Shown here: positions 16,661 to 25,423 of the stretch, piece after piece
How the letters are laid out: the number at the start of each line of letters is the position of its first letter
Position numbering within the stretch: position 1 is the first letter of the stretch
Source of the DNA: CAVRTJ01 sp964507185
GTDB taxonomy: Bacteria; Acidobacteriota; UBA4820; DSQY01
DNA length: 64,000 bases
Direction: 5' to 3'
Assembly (NCBI GenBank): GCA_964507185.1
Contig: CAZDOY010000015.1
Location: 1-64,000, forward strand
The notes under the pieces: generated by a model
What the model was told of the DNA's origin: nothing
The model's input: the letters and a program-made list of their open reading frames with translations, nothing else
Database searches by the model: none
Made by a program: the position numbers and the translations under genes

Positions 16661-18229
16661 CTAGAAGATGGCGTCCATGGGCGCCTTCTCACCTGCGATG
16701 ATCGCTTGGGCGTGTCCTGCCGCGACGGGCAGGGCCCGGTGGGTGAAATGGATGGCCGACTGCACCTTGTTGTGATAGAAGCGCGCCTCGCCGCTGTCTT
16801 CGAGGAACGCGCGCAGGGCTTTCCCGTCCGCTTCGTCCACGCCTCTGTCAGCCAGGAGTTCCGTGAATCTGGTCCGCGCCAGCGAAGCCTGGTCGAGCAA
16901 CAGCCAGCCGGACACGGCGTGACCCACGAGTTCGAGGACGGGTACCGCGTTGAGCAGCATGGGAAGCTGGGCGTCGCCCCGCTCCGGGAGCGCGGTCAGA
17001 ACCGAACCCAGGGCCTTGAGGAGTTCGGCAAGCCGGCGCGCGGACTGTCCCAGGATCACGTCATCCATGAGGCCCTCGGAGGCCTGCCCCATGAGCCCCA
17101 TGAGGTGCCGGACGGGTTCGCCCGACTGCATCCGGAACTTGCGGCCCACGAGGTCCAGGGCCTGGATGCCGTTGGTGCCCTCGTAGATCGAGCAGATCTT
17201 CGCGTCGCGCAGGTACTGCTCAGCGGGGTATTCGGCGGTGTAGCCGTAGCCGCCGTACACCTGAAGGGCCCACTCTGTCACGCGGAAACCCCAGTCCGAA
17301 CACCACGCCTTGCAGACNNNNNNNNNNNNNNNNNNNNNNNNNNNNNNNNNNNNNNNNNNNNNNNNNNNNNNNNNNNNNNNNNNNNNNNNNNNNNNNNNNN
17401 NNNNNNNNNNNNNNNNNCGCTCGCCGAAGACGAGGGTGCACGTCGGTGACCCGTGGATGCCCAGCTTGTGTTCGATGCCCGCGCAGGTCACGTCGTTGGC
17501 GACGCCTGGCGAACCGTCGGCGTTCAGGCGGATTTTCGGCACGACGAAGAGCGAGAGCCCCTTGGCGCCCGCCGGGGCCTCAGGCGTGCGCGCCAGGACC
17601 GCGTGGATGATGTTGTCGGTCAGGTCGTGATCGCCCGAAGTGATGAAGATCTTCTGGCCCTGGATGCGATAGGTGCCGTCCGCCTGCTTGACCGCCTTCG
17701 TCTTGATGTCGCCGAGGTCGCTGCCGGCCGTCGGCTCGGTGAGGCACATGGTGCCCGTCCACCGTCCGGTGATCATCGGCTCTACGAACCGCTTCTTCAG
17801 GTCGTCCGAGCCGAAGCTCTCGATGAGGTGCGCCGCGCCCCGCGTGAGCAGGACCGTCAGACTCAGGGACGTGTTCGCCCCCATGATGAACTCCGAGATG
17901 CCCGTTCCGACGCATTCGGGCAGGCCCATGCCGCCGAAGTCGGGACTTGCGGTCGGGCCGATCCAACCGTTGTCCGCCAGGTCCTCGTAGGCCTTATCGA
18001 AGCCGGGCGCCATCCGGACCTGTCCGCCCGTGTAGGTCGCCCCCACGCGGTCTCCGGCCGCATTGGCCCCGGCCACGCTGCCCCGGCAGACCTTGAGTGC
18101 TTCGTCCAGGATCATCGAGAAGTCGTCGGTCCCGAAATCTGAGAACCGGTCCGATGCCAGAATGTCCTTAAGGTCAAGCCATTCGAGCAGGTTAAACCGC
18201 ACGTCGCGGTTGTCGTCCAGATAGCGCAT
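16661..18229 (-). CDS. Acyl-CoA dehydrogenase (large form with C-terminal extension), interrupted by an assembly gap
   Basis: A flavin-dependent acyl-CoA dehydrogenase that makes 2-enoyl-CoA. Visible parts are the N-terminal segment MRYLDDNRDVRFNLLEWL, typical of the roughly 600-residue subfamily (AcdA or methylmercaptopropionyl-CoA dehydrogenase type), MCLTEPTAGSDLG (FAD/substrate binding), FITSGDHDLT, HKLGIHGSPTC, and after the gap WALQVYGGYGYTAEYPAEQY and IYEGTNGIQALDLVGRK. The ATG at 18229 has GAGGAG upstream. The 100 N (17318-17417) read as 34 unknown residues, but about 110 residues normally separate the flanking motifs, so real sequence is missing. Reading both halves in one frame is a coincidence of the padding. 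The partner electron-transfer flavoprotein is not in the window. Confidence 0.9.
   Translation of the reverse strand: MRYLDDNRDVRFNLLEWLDLKDILASDRFSDFGTDDFSMILDEALKVCRGSVAGANAAGDRVGATYTGGQVRMAPGFDKAYEDLADNGWIGPTASPDFGGMGLPECVGTGISEFIMGANTSLSLTVLLTRGAAHLIESFGSDDLKKRFVEPMITGRWTGTMCLTEPTAGSDLGDIKTKAVKQADGTYRIQGQKIFITSGDHDLTDNIIHAVLARTPEAPAGAKGLSLFVVPKIRLNADGSPGVANDVTCAGIEHKLGIHGSPTCTLVFGEXXXXXXXXXXXXXXXXXXXXXXXXXXXXXXXXXXVCKAWCSDWGFRVTEWALQVYGGYGYTAEYPAEQYLRDAKICSIYEGTNGIQALDLVGRKFRMQSGEPVRHLMGLMGQASEGLMDDVILGQSARRLAELLKALGSVLTALPERGDAQLPMLLNAVPVLELVGHAVSGWLLLDQASLARTRFTELLADRGVDEADGKALRAFLEDSGEARFYHNKVQSAIHFTHRALPVAAGHAQAIIAGEKAPMDAIF
17318..17417. other. Assembly gap of 100 N
   Basis: Exactly 100 unknown bases lie inside the acyl-CoA dehydrogenase gene. 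A round number is the usual placeholder for a scaffold join of unknown size. From family spacing I expect about 330 bases, so coordinates to the right are probably short by about 230. Confidence 0.97.
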
Positions 18230-18410
18230 CGATCCCTCGCTCCTCTCAATGAAGGGCCCGCGCACCGGAAGTCCGGACACGGACCGAGCCCGTGGTTCAG
18301 GAGCGACAGTGTGACCGCGCACTCACACCGAGGCAACACGCGCTACGGTCGTAGCGGCGAGACAGGGGCACATGACCCGAAAGAGTGGCGGGGGAGGCAG
18401 GCGGGACCGG

Positions 18411-18740
18411 TCAGCCGTCCATGTACCAGCCGAAGCGCATCAGGTCCGCCCGGCCGCCCTCGAAGACCACGCCCTCGGCTTCCAGAAGCGTGCGCTGAAG
18501 GGCCGCCCGGCCGTCGGCCTCGGGCAGGGAGATGGCGCCCCGGTTGTTGATAACCCGGTGCCAGGGGACGTCGTCCGAGTCGAGGGCGTGGAGCGCGTAG
18601 CCCACCAGCCGGGCGTGCCCCGGCATCCCGGCGGCCCGGGCGACCAGGCCGTAGCTGGAGACCCTGCCGGCCGGTATCTTTCTCACCGCGGCCCAGATCC
18701 TCTCGTAGGTCGACGTTCTGTCCCGCCGTCGCTCAGTCAT
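18411..18740 (-). CDS. Alkyltransferase-like (ATL) DNA-repair protein
   Basis: 109 residues. It is the DNA-binding half of the O6-methylguanine methyltransferase family (YERIWAAVRKIPAGRVSSYG, helix-turn-helix, then GYALHAL). The active-site PCHRV is PWHRV here (Trp60 in place of the acceptor Cys), which defines ATL proteins: they bind O6-alkylguanine and hand the lesion to nucleotide excision repair instead of removing the alkyl group. The ATG at 18740 follows a GAGAGGT site; the frame extends upstream without support. It converges toward nothing on its strand and is divergent from the M1 peptidase gene. Confidence 0.92.
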   Translation of the reverse strand: MTERRRDRTSTYERIWAAVRKIPAGRVSSYGLVARAAGMPGHARLVGYALHALDSDDVPWHRVINNRGAISLPEADGRAALQRTLLEAEGVVFEGGRADLMRFGWYMDG

Positions 18741-18895
18741 CCCGTGACCTCTCAGCCTCCCCTGCGCATGGTATCGCCGGAAGAGGCGCAGGGGTAGTGG
18801 AAGCCCACCGTTCGCCCCGGAATGACTTGGCAAGCGGCGCGCCATGCGCGTACCATAAAAGGAGGCCTCAGGCAGGGGCCGAGGAAGAGGGGAAA

Positions 18896-20239
18896 ATGAA
18901 CATCTTGAAGGGCAGGCGTCTGTTGGACGCGTGTGCCGCGGTAGTGATGCTTGCGGGCATGGTGGCTGGTTTCATGACCGCTTCGGCCTGCAAGAATGAG
19001 CGGCGCGATCTTCGATGCAACCACTACAGCATGCAGGCAAGCCTCGACCCGGCGCACCAGTTCATCCGCGCCAGCGTCCTCCTCCGCCTCAAGATTCCCT
19101 CCGACGACCTCGACCACCTGACTTTCTTTTTGCACAGTCAGCTCAAGGTGGCCTCCGTGACGGGGCCGGGCATCGCGGGTTTTGAAGTGATTCCAACACA
19201 GGAGGGCGAGGCGCCCTTCATGCCCGAGGCCGATGCCGTTGTCGTAAAGCTGGATCGGAAGACCAGAAAGGACGACGTGGTGTCCCTGAGATTTCGCTAC
19301 GGAGGCGTCGTCACAAAATGGCCCGCATGGTCTGCAAACCTCATTTCCAAGGACTGGACGGAAATCGGGATGTACTTTCCGTGGTACCCCTGCAATCTGG
19401 ACTACGGCAACATGACTTACGACCTGGCGATCCATGCGGCTCCCGCGTATAAGCTGCGGAGCTATGCGGGCTACACCCGGGAGGGCGAGGCGTGGCGTTT
19501 CCGCTGCGACAGGCCGACGCGTGACATCGTGCTGACCGCATCCAGGACGATGCACACGCTCGAGGTCGCGAACAGGGATGTCAGGGTCTGGGTCCATTAC
19601 AGCCGTATTCAGAAGACAACGGCGCGGGACCTTTCGGATGATCTCGAGTGGCTCCTGCGCCTTTACAGCGGATGGTTCGGCGGTTCGATCAGCCCCCAGA
19701 TAACGCTGATCGAGTCCCGGCGCACGAAGGGCGGGGGCTACGCGAGACCCGGCCTCATCGTTCTCGCGGGGCTCGACGACGTGCGTTACAAGAACGAGAG
19801 GGAGCACTACATGCGCTATCTTGGCCACGAGAGCGCGCACCTCTGGTGGCATATGGCGCCGACCTCGTCCTGGGAGGACTGGCTCAACGAGAGCTTCGCG
19901 GAATACACGGCTCTCCTCGCGGTCCGCCAGAGATTCGGGCCCGACGCCTTCAAGAAGCGGCTGGAGGAGAAGGCCCTGAAGATCGATGGCCTCCCGCCGG
20001 TTTGGGGTCTGGGCCGCACCGACTTTGCCAACGCCGCAACGGTTCAGGCCGTGCTCTACGATAAGGGACCGGTCCTGCTCTACACGCTCGACAAGATGAT
20101 CGGGCGCGACAAGTTCATGGACCTGTGCAGGGCCATGGTCGCCGGCAACGTTTCCGACACGAAGACCTTTCTGAACACCCTCGAACGGCTCGACGGCAAG
20201 GACGTCAGGACGCGCTTCGAACAGATGCTCAAGGAGTGA
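18896..20239 (+). CDS. M1-family (gluzincin) metallopeptidase, exported
   Basis: 447 residues. The zinc site is HESAHLWW (HExxH, about residue 311), followed 18 residues on by NESFAEY with the third ligand Glu. An N-terminal beta domain (residues 45-230) resembles the aminopeptidase N cap. The first 35 residues form a signal sequence (RRLLDACAAVVMLAGMVAG) ending in TASAC, a weak lipobox, so the protein may be a lipoprotein or simply secreted. The GAMEN exopeptidase motif is absent in its usual form (GGYARPG stands near that position), so peptidase specificity is uncertain. The ATG at 18896 follows GAAGAGGGG. Confidence 0.82.
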   Translation: MNILKGRRLLDACAAVVMLAGMVAGFMTASACKNERRDLRCNHYSMQASLDPAHQFIRASVLLRLKIPSDDLDHLTFFLHSQLKVASVTGPGIAGFEVIPTQEGEAPFMPEADAVVVKLDRKTRKDDVVSLRFRYGGVVTKWPAWSANLISKDWTEIGMYFPWYPCNLDYGNMTYDLAIHAAPAYKLRSYAGYTREGEAWRFRCDRPTRDIVLTASRTMHTLEVANRDVRVWVHYSRIQKTTARDLSDDLEWLLRLYSGWFGGSISPQITLIESRRTKGGGYARPGLIVLAGLDDVRYKNEREHYMRYLGHESAHLWWHMAPTSSWEDWLNESFAEYTALLAVRQRFGPDAFKKRLEEKALKIDGLPPVWGLGRTDFANAATVQAVLYDKGPVLLYTLDKMIGRDKFMDLCRAMVAGNVSDTKTFLNTLERLDGKDVRTRFEQMLKE

Positions 20240-20360
20240 CCGGGCGCCTGAGGTGCCCGGTAAATAGTGAATAGCGATCAGATCGAGGGTTTGCCTTCGC
20301 AAGCCTGCCGCATGCAGTCCTTAAATCCGCATTTCCAAATTCCCCTTCCCACATCGAACA

Positions 20361-20948
20361 TCAGGTCCAGGTCTTTCTCCTTTCGAATCCCCTCTCACGC
20401 CCGGCTTCGGAGTCCCTCACGAGCCGGTCCAACAGGACTCGGGGCTCGCATTCGACGCTGGGGATGGCGCGGTGCTCCGCCTTGAGCATTCTTTCGTCCA
20501 CGGCGTGCTGGAGGAAGGTCGTGAGCCCGTCGAAGAACCCCGAAACGTTCAAGAGGCCGCAGGGCTTTGCGTGCAGGCCAAGCTGGCGCCAGGTCCACAC
20601 TTCGAAAAGCTCTTCGAGAGTGCCGAGACCGCCAGGGAGGGCGATGAACGCGTCCGAGAGTTCGGCCATCCTGGCTTTCCGTTCGTGCATGGAATCCACG
20701 ACGATCATGTCGGTCAGGCCGGCATGGGCGACCTCGCGCTCCGCGAGAAAGCCCGGGATGACGCCGACCACACGCCCTCCGGCCGTCAGGACGGTATCGG
20801 CGAGAATGCCCATGAGGCCTATGTTTCCTCCGCCGTAAACGAGCGTGATGTTCCTTTCGGCCATGGCTCGGCCCAGTTCCCGGGCGGCCGAGGCAAAGGC
20901 GGGATTTCTCCCTTCGTTTGATCCGCAGAAGACGCAGAAGGAAAGCAT
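20361..20948 (-). CDS. LOG-family protein (nucleoside 5'-monophosphate phosphoribohydrolase, TIGR00730)
   Basis: 195 residues. The signature LPGGLGTLEELFE (PGGxGTxxE) and the N-terminal VFCGSNEG and LVYGGGNIGLMG are intact. LOG proteins split the ribose 5-phosphate from cytokinin riboside monophosphates in plants; bacterial homologues hydrolyse AMP or related nucleotides in vitro, and their physiological role is often unclear. They are frequently misnamed lysine decarboxylase. The gene lies 63 bases downstream of pepF on the same strand. The short spacer to the right-hand M1 gene holds a weak copy of the AAATCC-type intergenic repeat. Confidence 0.9.
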   Translation of the reverse strand: MLSFCVFCGSNEGRNPAFASAARELGRAMAERNITLVYGGGNIGLMGILADTVLTAGGRVVGVIPGFLAEREVAHAGLTDMIVVDSMHERKARMAELSDAFIALPGGLGTLEELFEVWTWRQLGLHAKPCGLLNVSGFFDGLTTFLQHAVDERMLKAEHRAIPSVECEPRVLLDRLVRDSEAGRERGFERRKTWT

Positions 20949-21011
20949 GGTCGGCGCTCCGCATTTATCCGGGGACGGCGGCGCGACGCCGCCCTCCCCG
21001 GCCTCGGATGG

Positions 21012-22880
21012 TCAAGAAGCCGCCTTGCCGGCGGCCTTGAGTTGGTCGAAGTCTCTCTGGATCAGATTGAACGTACCGTCCAGCAGTTTGGGGTCGCCCA
21101 GGTCTACACCAAGGAAGTCTTTGAGCAGATCGGCGGCGGGACGATCGAACCCGTTGCGCACCATGGCCACGTACTTCTTCGGAAAGCCACCGGGGTCCTG
21201 CAGGTACATCTCGTAGTATTTCATGGCCAGCACCTGCGCCAGGACGTAGTTCACGTAGTAGGTCGGCACGGTCCAGTAGTGGTGCTTGCGGATCCAGTGG
21301 ACCTTGAGCTCGGGATACTTCTGGAACCAGAGGTCGTACAGGCGGCCCGTGTCCTCGCAGGCCTTGTCGAAGCCCTCGTCCCCGGTGATCTCGCCTGAGG
21401 CCACGCGGTCGTAGGACACCATCTCGAACTTGGCCCTGCGCGCCAGCTCCCAGAGGTACATCATTTCGTTTACGGTGTCCTGCTTGATGGTCCGGACGAC
21501 GGCGGGGTCCTTCTCGGTCTTCAACAGGTGGTCCCTGACGAGCCACTCGTTGAACATGGCGAAGGACTCGGTCATGTAGGACGGGCCGTCGGCGAAGAGG
21601 ATGTGCTTCCGGTTGTCCACCACCAGGCGATAGTGCACCGCGTGGCCCGCCTCGTGGGCGATGGTGGACACGTTGGTGAGGTAGCCCTGGTAGTTGTCCA
21701 TGAAAAAGCCGTAAAAACCCTCCGTGAACGCGCCCTGCCCGCGATTGGGGCCGCCCACGATGTCGATGCGGCCGTTCTTCGGGTTGAGCAGGTTGTCCAG
21801 GTCCGTGCTGTATTCGGGGCCGAGCACCTTCAGGCTGTCCTCGACGACCTTGACGCCCTGGTCCGCCGTGAAACGGGGTTCCGGCGCGCCCCTGGGCGGG
21901 ATCTCCATGTCCCAGATCTCGGATTGCTCGACGCCGAGCTGGTCCTCGACCTGCTTCATGCGGAAGCGCTGGTACGCATGGTAGAGCGGCAGGTGGGCCT
22001 CGATCTGCGCGTAGAGGTTGTCCACCTGCGGCCGGGTGAGGTAGCGCTGGAAGAGGGTTTCGTTGTAGTAGGTCTTGAACCCCCGCATCCTGGCCTCGTC
22101 GTTGTACGTCCGCATCTCCCGGTACAGCGCGAAGCCCACGAGGTCGCTGATCTTCTCGAAAGCGTGGTAGTAGTCCTTGAAGGCTTCCTCCCGGACCTTC
22201 CGGTCGGGGTTCCTGATGAGCGTGTCGTAGTCGATGTGCACGTCGAAGGACTTGCCGTCGACCTCAATCTTGGGAAAGTCCGTCCGGTCGAACGTCTTCT
22301 GGAAGAGGACGGGCTGCCAGGACGTGAGGTCCGGCCCGAACTTGGCCAGGACGGACTCCCTGGCTTCGCTGAGCGTGTGAGGGCCCATGCGAACGGTGTC
22401 CTCGAGGTAATAGCGGTAGGGTGCGAGCGCCGGTTCGGCCTTGATGAAGGCGTCCATCTTCTCCTGGCTGAGGTCCTTCAGCTCGACCTGGATGAAACTC
22501 AGGTTCGCCTGCATGTCGGCGTCGAGTTTCTCGTACGCTTCGTAGGCCGTGCGGTCGCCGGTGTTGACCGCCTCGCGGAATTCGCCGTATGCAAAGAGCC
22601 TGACCATGAGGTCGTCGAGGTCCCGGACGCCGTTCAGAACGTCGAGCAGCGCGGACGGGGACTCGAGCACTTTGCCCCTGTGGCTCTCGACGGCCGAAAT
22701 CATGTCCCTGGCCCTGGCCATGTCCGCTTTCCAGGCTGCTTCGCCGGAGTAAAAGTTGTCCTTCAGGTCGAAGCGGTAGAGGTCCTTCTGGTTCCCGGGA
22801 ACGGGATCGAAGGGGCCGGAATGGGCGGCCATGAGCGGCATGGCGAAGGCGAGGCTGAGACAAAGAAGCGCTATTTTCAT
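21012..22880 (-). CDS. pepF: Secreted oligoendopeptidase F (family M3), first copy
   Basis: 622 residues. The zinc motif is in STIAHEAGHAVHYR (HExxH near residue 407), with the third ligand Glu downstream in MTESFAMFNEWL. The core resembles PepF/M3B oligoendopeptidases, which cut peptides of about 7-17 residues. An N-terminal signal peptide (MKIALLCLSLAFAMPLMAA) implies export to the periplasm, unlike most cytoplasmic PepF. The ATG at 22880 follows GGGAGGGAA; the frame continues upstream but has no ribosome site. A second secreted PepF is encoded at 27240. Confidence 0.92.
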   Translation of the reverse strand: MKIALLCLSLAFAMPLMAAHSGPFDPVPGNQKDLYRFDLKDNFYSGEAAWKADMARARDMISAVESHRGKVLESPSALLDVLNGVRDLDDLMVRLFAYGEFREAVNTGDRTAYEAYEKLDADMQANLSFIQVELKDLSQEKMDAFIKAEPALAPYRYYLEDTVRMGPHTLSEARESVLAKFGPDLTSWQPVLFQKTFDRTDFPKIEVDGKSFDVHIDYDTLIRNPDRKVREEAFKDYYHAFEKISDLVGFALYREMRTYNDEARMRGFKTYYNETLFQRYLTRPQVDNLYAQIEAHLPLYHAYQRFRMKQVEDQLGVEQSEIWDMEIPPRGAPEPRFTADQGVKVVEDSLKVLGPEYSTDLDNLLNPKNGRIDIVGGPNRGQGAFTEGFYGFFMDNYQGYLTNVSTIAHEAGHAVHYRLVVDNRKHILFADGPSYMTESFAMFNEWLVRDHLLKTEKDPAVVRTIKQDTVNEMMYLWELARRAKFEMVSYDRVASGEITGDEGFDKACEDTGRLYDLWFQKYPELKVHWIRKHHYWTVPTYYVNYVLAQVLAMKYYEMYLQDPGGFPKKYVAMVRNGFDRPAADLLKDFLGVDLGDPKLLDGTFNLIQRDFDQLKAAGKAAS

Positions 22881-22985
22881 CGGTTCCCTCCCGTGGGTAA
22901 GCAACCCGCAGTTTATCATGCGCGCGGCGGGCGCAGGTTTTGCATCGGGCGGGGGATTGCCCCACACTATCGTCAGGAGGCAGCC

Positions 22986-24065
22986 GTGGGTCGAACGGAA
23001 TATCTCATCGCCCAGAAGGAAATGGGCCGCAAGGTGGCGGCGGTGTGGCCCGCGCGGTATCCTGCCGAATTGCTGTGGGCGCACGGCATCTGTCCGGCGG
23101 AAGTGTGGGACCCTCCGCTCGAACCCGAAAGGGCCTCCGGGCATCTTCAGCCGTACGTGTGCGGCATCGTACAGCGCGGCCTGGAACTTTTGCTGTCCGG
23201 CGGTCTTCGGCCGGCCGACATCCTCCTCTTTCCCCACACCTGCGACTCGCTTCAGAATCTGGCGACCATGGTGAGGGACCTGGGCGGCGAGGCGAGGCGA
23301 TGCCTCTTTTTCTACCCACCGAAAAGGGACGCGGGCGAACGCGCCATCGCCTACCTCATGGCGCAGCTCAGAGATCTTTCCGGGGAACTGACCCTGCACG
23401 TGGGTCCCATGAACGCAGGGGCGCTGGAAGACGCCATGGAGCTTGGCTCGCAGCGGACGGAGGCCATGAGGCGCCTTTACGACCTGAGGGCCGAAGGGCG
23501 GCTTTCGGCGGGCAACGCGGCGTTCTATGCGGCGGTCAGGGCGTGCGAGTTTCTCTGGCCGGAGGACGCCGTTCACCGCCTGCACACCTTTGCGAAGGAA
23601 CAAGAAGGGACGCCATCGGACGAGGCGGTGCCGCTAGTGTTCTCCGGCGTGTTGCCCCAGCCGGCTGATTTCATGGAGAAACTCGACGGTCTGGGTGTGC
23701 GCGTGGTGGAGGACGATTTCCTCGGGTGCGGTCGACGCATCGTCCGTCGGACGATTCCGGCCGGCGAAGATCCGTGGCGAGTGCTGGCCGAGCGGATGCA
23801 GGCCCTGCCGCCGTGCTGCACCCAGGGCGCGTCCGTGGGCGACAGGACGAACTTCATCCTGGAACTCGTAAGGCGATCCCGTGCGCGCGGCGTGGTCATA
23901 CTGGACGTCAAGTTCTGCGAGCCCGAACTTTTCGACGCGCCCCTCATCGTGGCCGGCCTGCGGGAAAGCGGGGTACCGGTCCTGATACTGGAGACCGAGA
24001 TGGAGCCCCGGACGCCAGCCGGCATGTTGACCCGCATGGAAGCCTTTCTGGAGACGCTGTCGTGA
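22986..24065 (+). CDS. 2-hydroxyacyl-CoA dehydratase-type subunit (HGD-D family), smaller subunit
   Basis: 359 residues from a GTG behind AGGAGG. It belongs to the family of HgdA/HgdB, FldB/C and BcrB/C, whose subunits each bind a 4Fe-4S cluster through three Cys. Candidate ligands are in LLFPHTCDSLQNL (near 90), ALPPCCTQGASVGDR (near 280) and LDVKFCEPELFDAP (near 315). The enzyme dehydrates a 2-hydroxyacyl-CoA by a ketyl-radical mechanism after one-electron activation. The next gene overlaps by four bases (GTGA). Substrate is unknown. The short spacer before it separates it from the divergent pepF. Confidence 0.85.
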   Translation: MGRTEYLIAQKEMGRKVAAVWPARYPAELLWAHGICPAEVWDPPLEPERASGHLQPYVCGIVQRGLELLLSGGLRPADILLFPHTCDSLQNLATMVRDLGGEARRCLFFYPPKRDAGERAIAYLMAQLRDLSGELTLHVGPMNAGALEDAMELGSQRTEAMRRLYDLRAEGRLSAGNAAFYAAVRACEFLWPEDAVHRLHTFAKEQEGTPSDEAVPLVFSGVLPQPADFMEKLDGLGVRVVEDDFLGCGRRIVRRTIPAGEDPWRVLAERMQALPPCCTQGASVGDRTNFILELVRRSRARGVVILDVKFCEPELFDAPLIVAGLRESGVPVLILETEMEPRTPAGMLTRMEAFLETLS

Positions 24066-25423
24066 GCCTGAGGGACAAGGTTCGCTATCGAATGATGAAG
24101 GACGTCGGCCTGCCGGCGGCCATGGGAATCGACCGCCTGCGCAAGGCGCGGCGCGTACGGCCCCGCGATCCGCTCTTCGGGCCTCCGCTCGAAAGCTCCG
24201 GGGCCCTGAAGAACCTCATGATGCGGCACTACGGCTTGGCTCGTTACGCAGAGGGGGCCATGCCCGTGGCGTGGGTGACCAGCGGAGCGCCCGTCGAACT
24301 GCTGAGGGCCTTCGGTTTCTATACGGTGTATCCCGAGAATCACGGGGCAGTCTGCGGCGCACGGCGCGTGGCGCCCGATATCTGCGCCGAGGCCGAAGCC
24401 GCGGGTTTCTCGCAGGATCTCTGTTCCTACGCGCGGATCGACATCGGGCACGCCCTTTCGGGAAAGACGCCGGTGGGAAAACTGCCCAGGCCGGACCTGC
24501 TCTTCTGCACGAACAACATCTGCCAGACCATCCTCTACTGGTTCAAGGACCTGTCGCACATGTACGGTATTCCGCTGATCGTCCTGGACACGCCTTTCCT
24601 CTACGGGGAACCGGCGGCGGCGACCATGGACTACGTGTCGGGCCAGATCAGGGACATGGTGACGGCCCTGGAGAGGATAACGGGAAAGCCCTTCGACGAG
24701 GCGCGGCTTGCGGAGGTTCTGGAGTCCTCCCGGAGGGGATCCGAACTGTGGGGCAAGGTCCTGGCGACCATGCGCCACCGGCCGGCGCCCATGACGATCT
24801 TCGACGCCTTCGTCCACCTGGCCCCCGTGGTGTCCCTCAGGGGACTGCCGGTGTGCGAACGCTACTACGAAGGCCTGCTGGCGGAGCTGGAGGACCGCGT
24901 CGAGCGGAACGTGGCCGCAGTTCCCGGCGAGCGCCACCGGCTGATGTGGGACAACATCGCGATCTGGTTCGCCCTCAAACCCATGAGCCGGTTTTTTGCC
25001 GAGAACGGCTGCGTGGGCGTGGCGGGGACCTACACGAACGCGTGGGCAGAGACCGCCCACCATCTTGACCTCAAAGATCCGTGGGGTTCCATGGCCAGGG
25101 CCTACGGCCTCATCTTCCTGAACCGGGACCTGGGGTACCGGCTGGACCTCATGGCGCGCATCGCAGCGGAATACGCCGCCGACGGGCTGGTTCTGCACTC
25201 GGCCCGGTCCTGCAAGCCCTATTCCGTCGGGCAGTACGACATCAGGCGGAAGCTCTCGGAGAGGCTGGGCATCCGGACGGTGGTGATCGAAGCCGACATG
25301 ACCGACTTCAGGGCCTACTCGGAAGAGCAGGCGAAGACGCGCCTCGCGGCTTTCTTCGAATCCCTGGAGGGCGGACGCGACGGGGCGGCCGCGGCGGCCG
25401 GCGGAGGGGGGAGCGGGGCATGA
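24062..25423 (+). CDS. 2-hydroxyacyl-CoA dehydratase-type subunit (HGD-D family), larger subunit
   Basis: 453 residues, GTG start overlapping the stop of the preceding gene. The HGD-D core has Cys in GAVCGARRVAPDICAE, LCSYARIDIG and LFCTNNICQTILYWF (the segment that holds the cluster in HgdA-type subunits), and HSARSCKPYSVGQYD near the end. It should pair with the smaller subunit to form the heterodimeric dehydratase. The C-terminus ends in an unusual Ala/Gly run (AAAAAGGGGSGA), which in the DNA is a GGC/GCG-rich stretch just before the activator start. The next gene overlaps by four bases (ATGA). Confidence 0.85.
   Translation: MSLRDKVRYRMMKDVGLPAAMGIDRLRKARRVRPRDPLFGPPLESSGALKNLMMRHYGLARYAEGAMPVAWVTSGAPVELLRAFGFYTVYPENHGAVCGARRVAPDICAEAEAAGFSQDLCSYARIDIGHALSGKTPVGKLPRPDLLFCTNNICQTILYWFKDLSHMYGIPLIVLDTPFLYGEPAAATMDYVSGQIRDMVTALERITGKPFDEARLAEVLESSRRGSELWGKVLATMRHRPAPMTIFDAFVHLAPVVSLRGLPVCERYYEGLLAELEDRVERNVAAVPGERHRLMWDNIAIWFALKPMSRFFAENGCVGVAGTYTNAWAETAHHLDLKDPWGSMARAYGLIFLNRDLGYRLDLMARIAAEYAADGLVLHSARSCKPYSVGQYDIRRKLSERLGIRTVVIEADMTDFRAYSEEQAKTRLAAFFESLEGGRDGAAAAAGGGGSGA

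Noticed and set aside
16661..18229. Reading the acyl-CoA dehydrogenase as an uninterrupted gene
   Set aside because: The common frame across the gap depends on the arbitrary 100-N padding; family spacing shows that residues are missing.
20361..20948. Lysine decarboxylase
   Set aside because: The PGGxGTxxE motif identifies the LOG family; the decarboxylase name is a historical misannotation.
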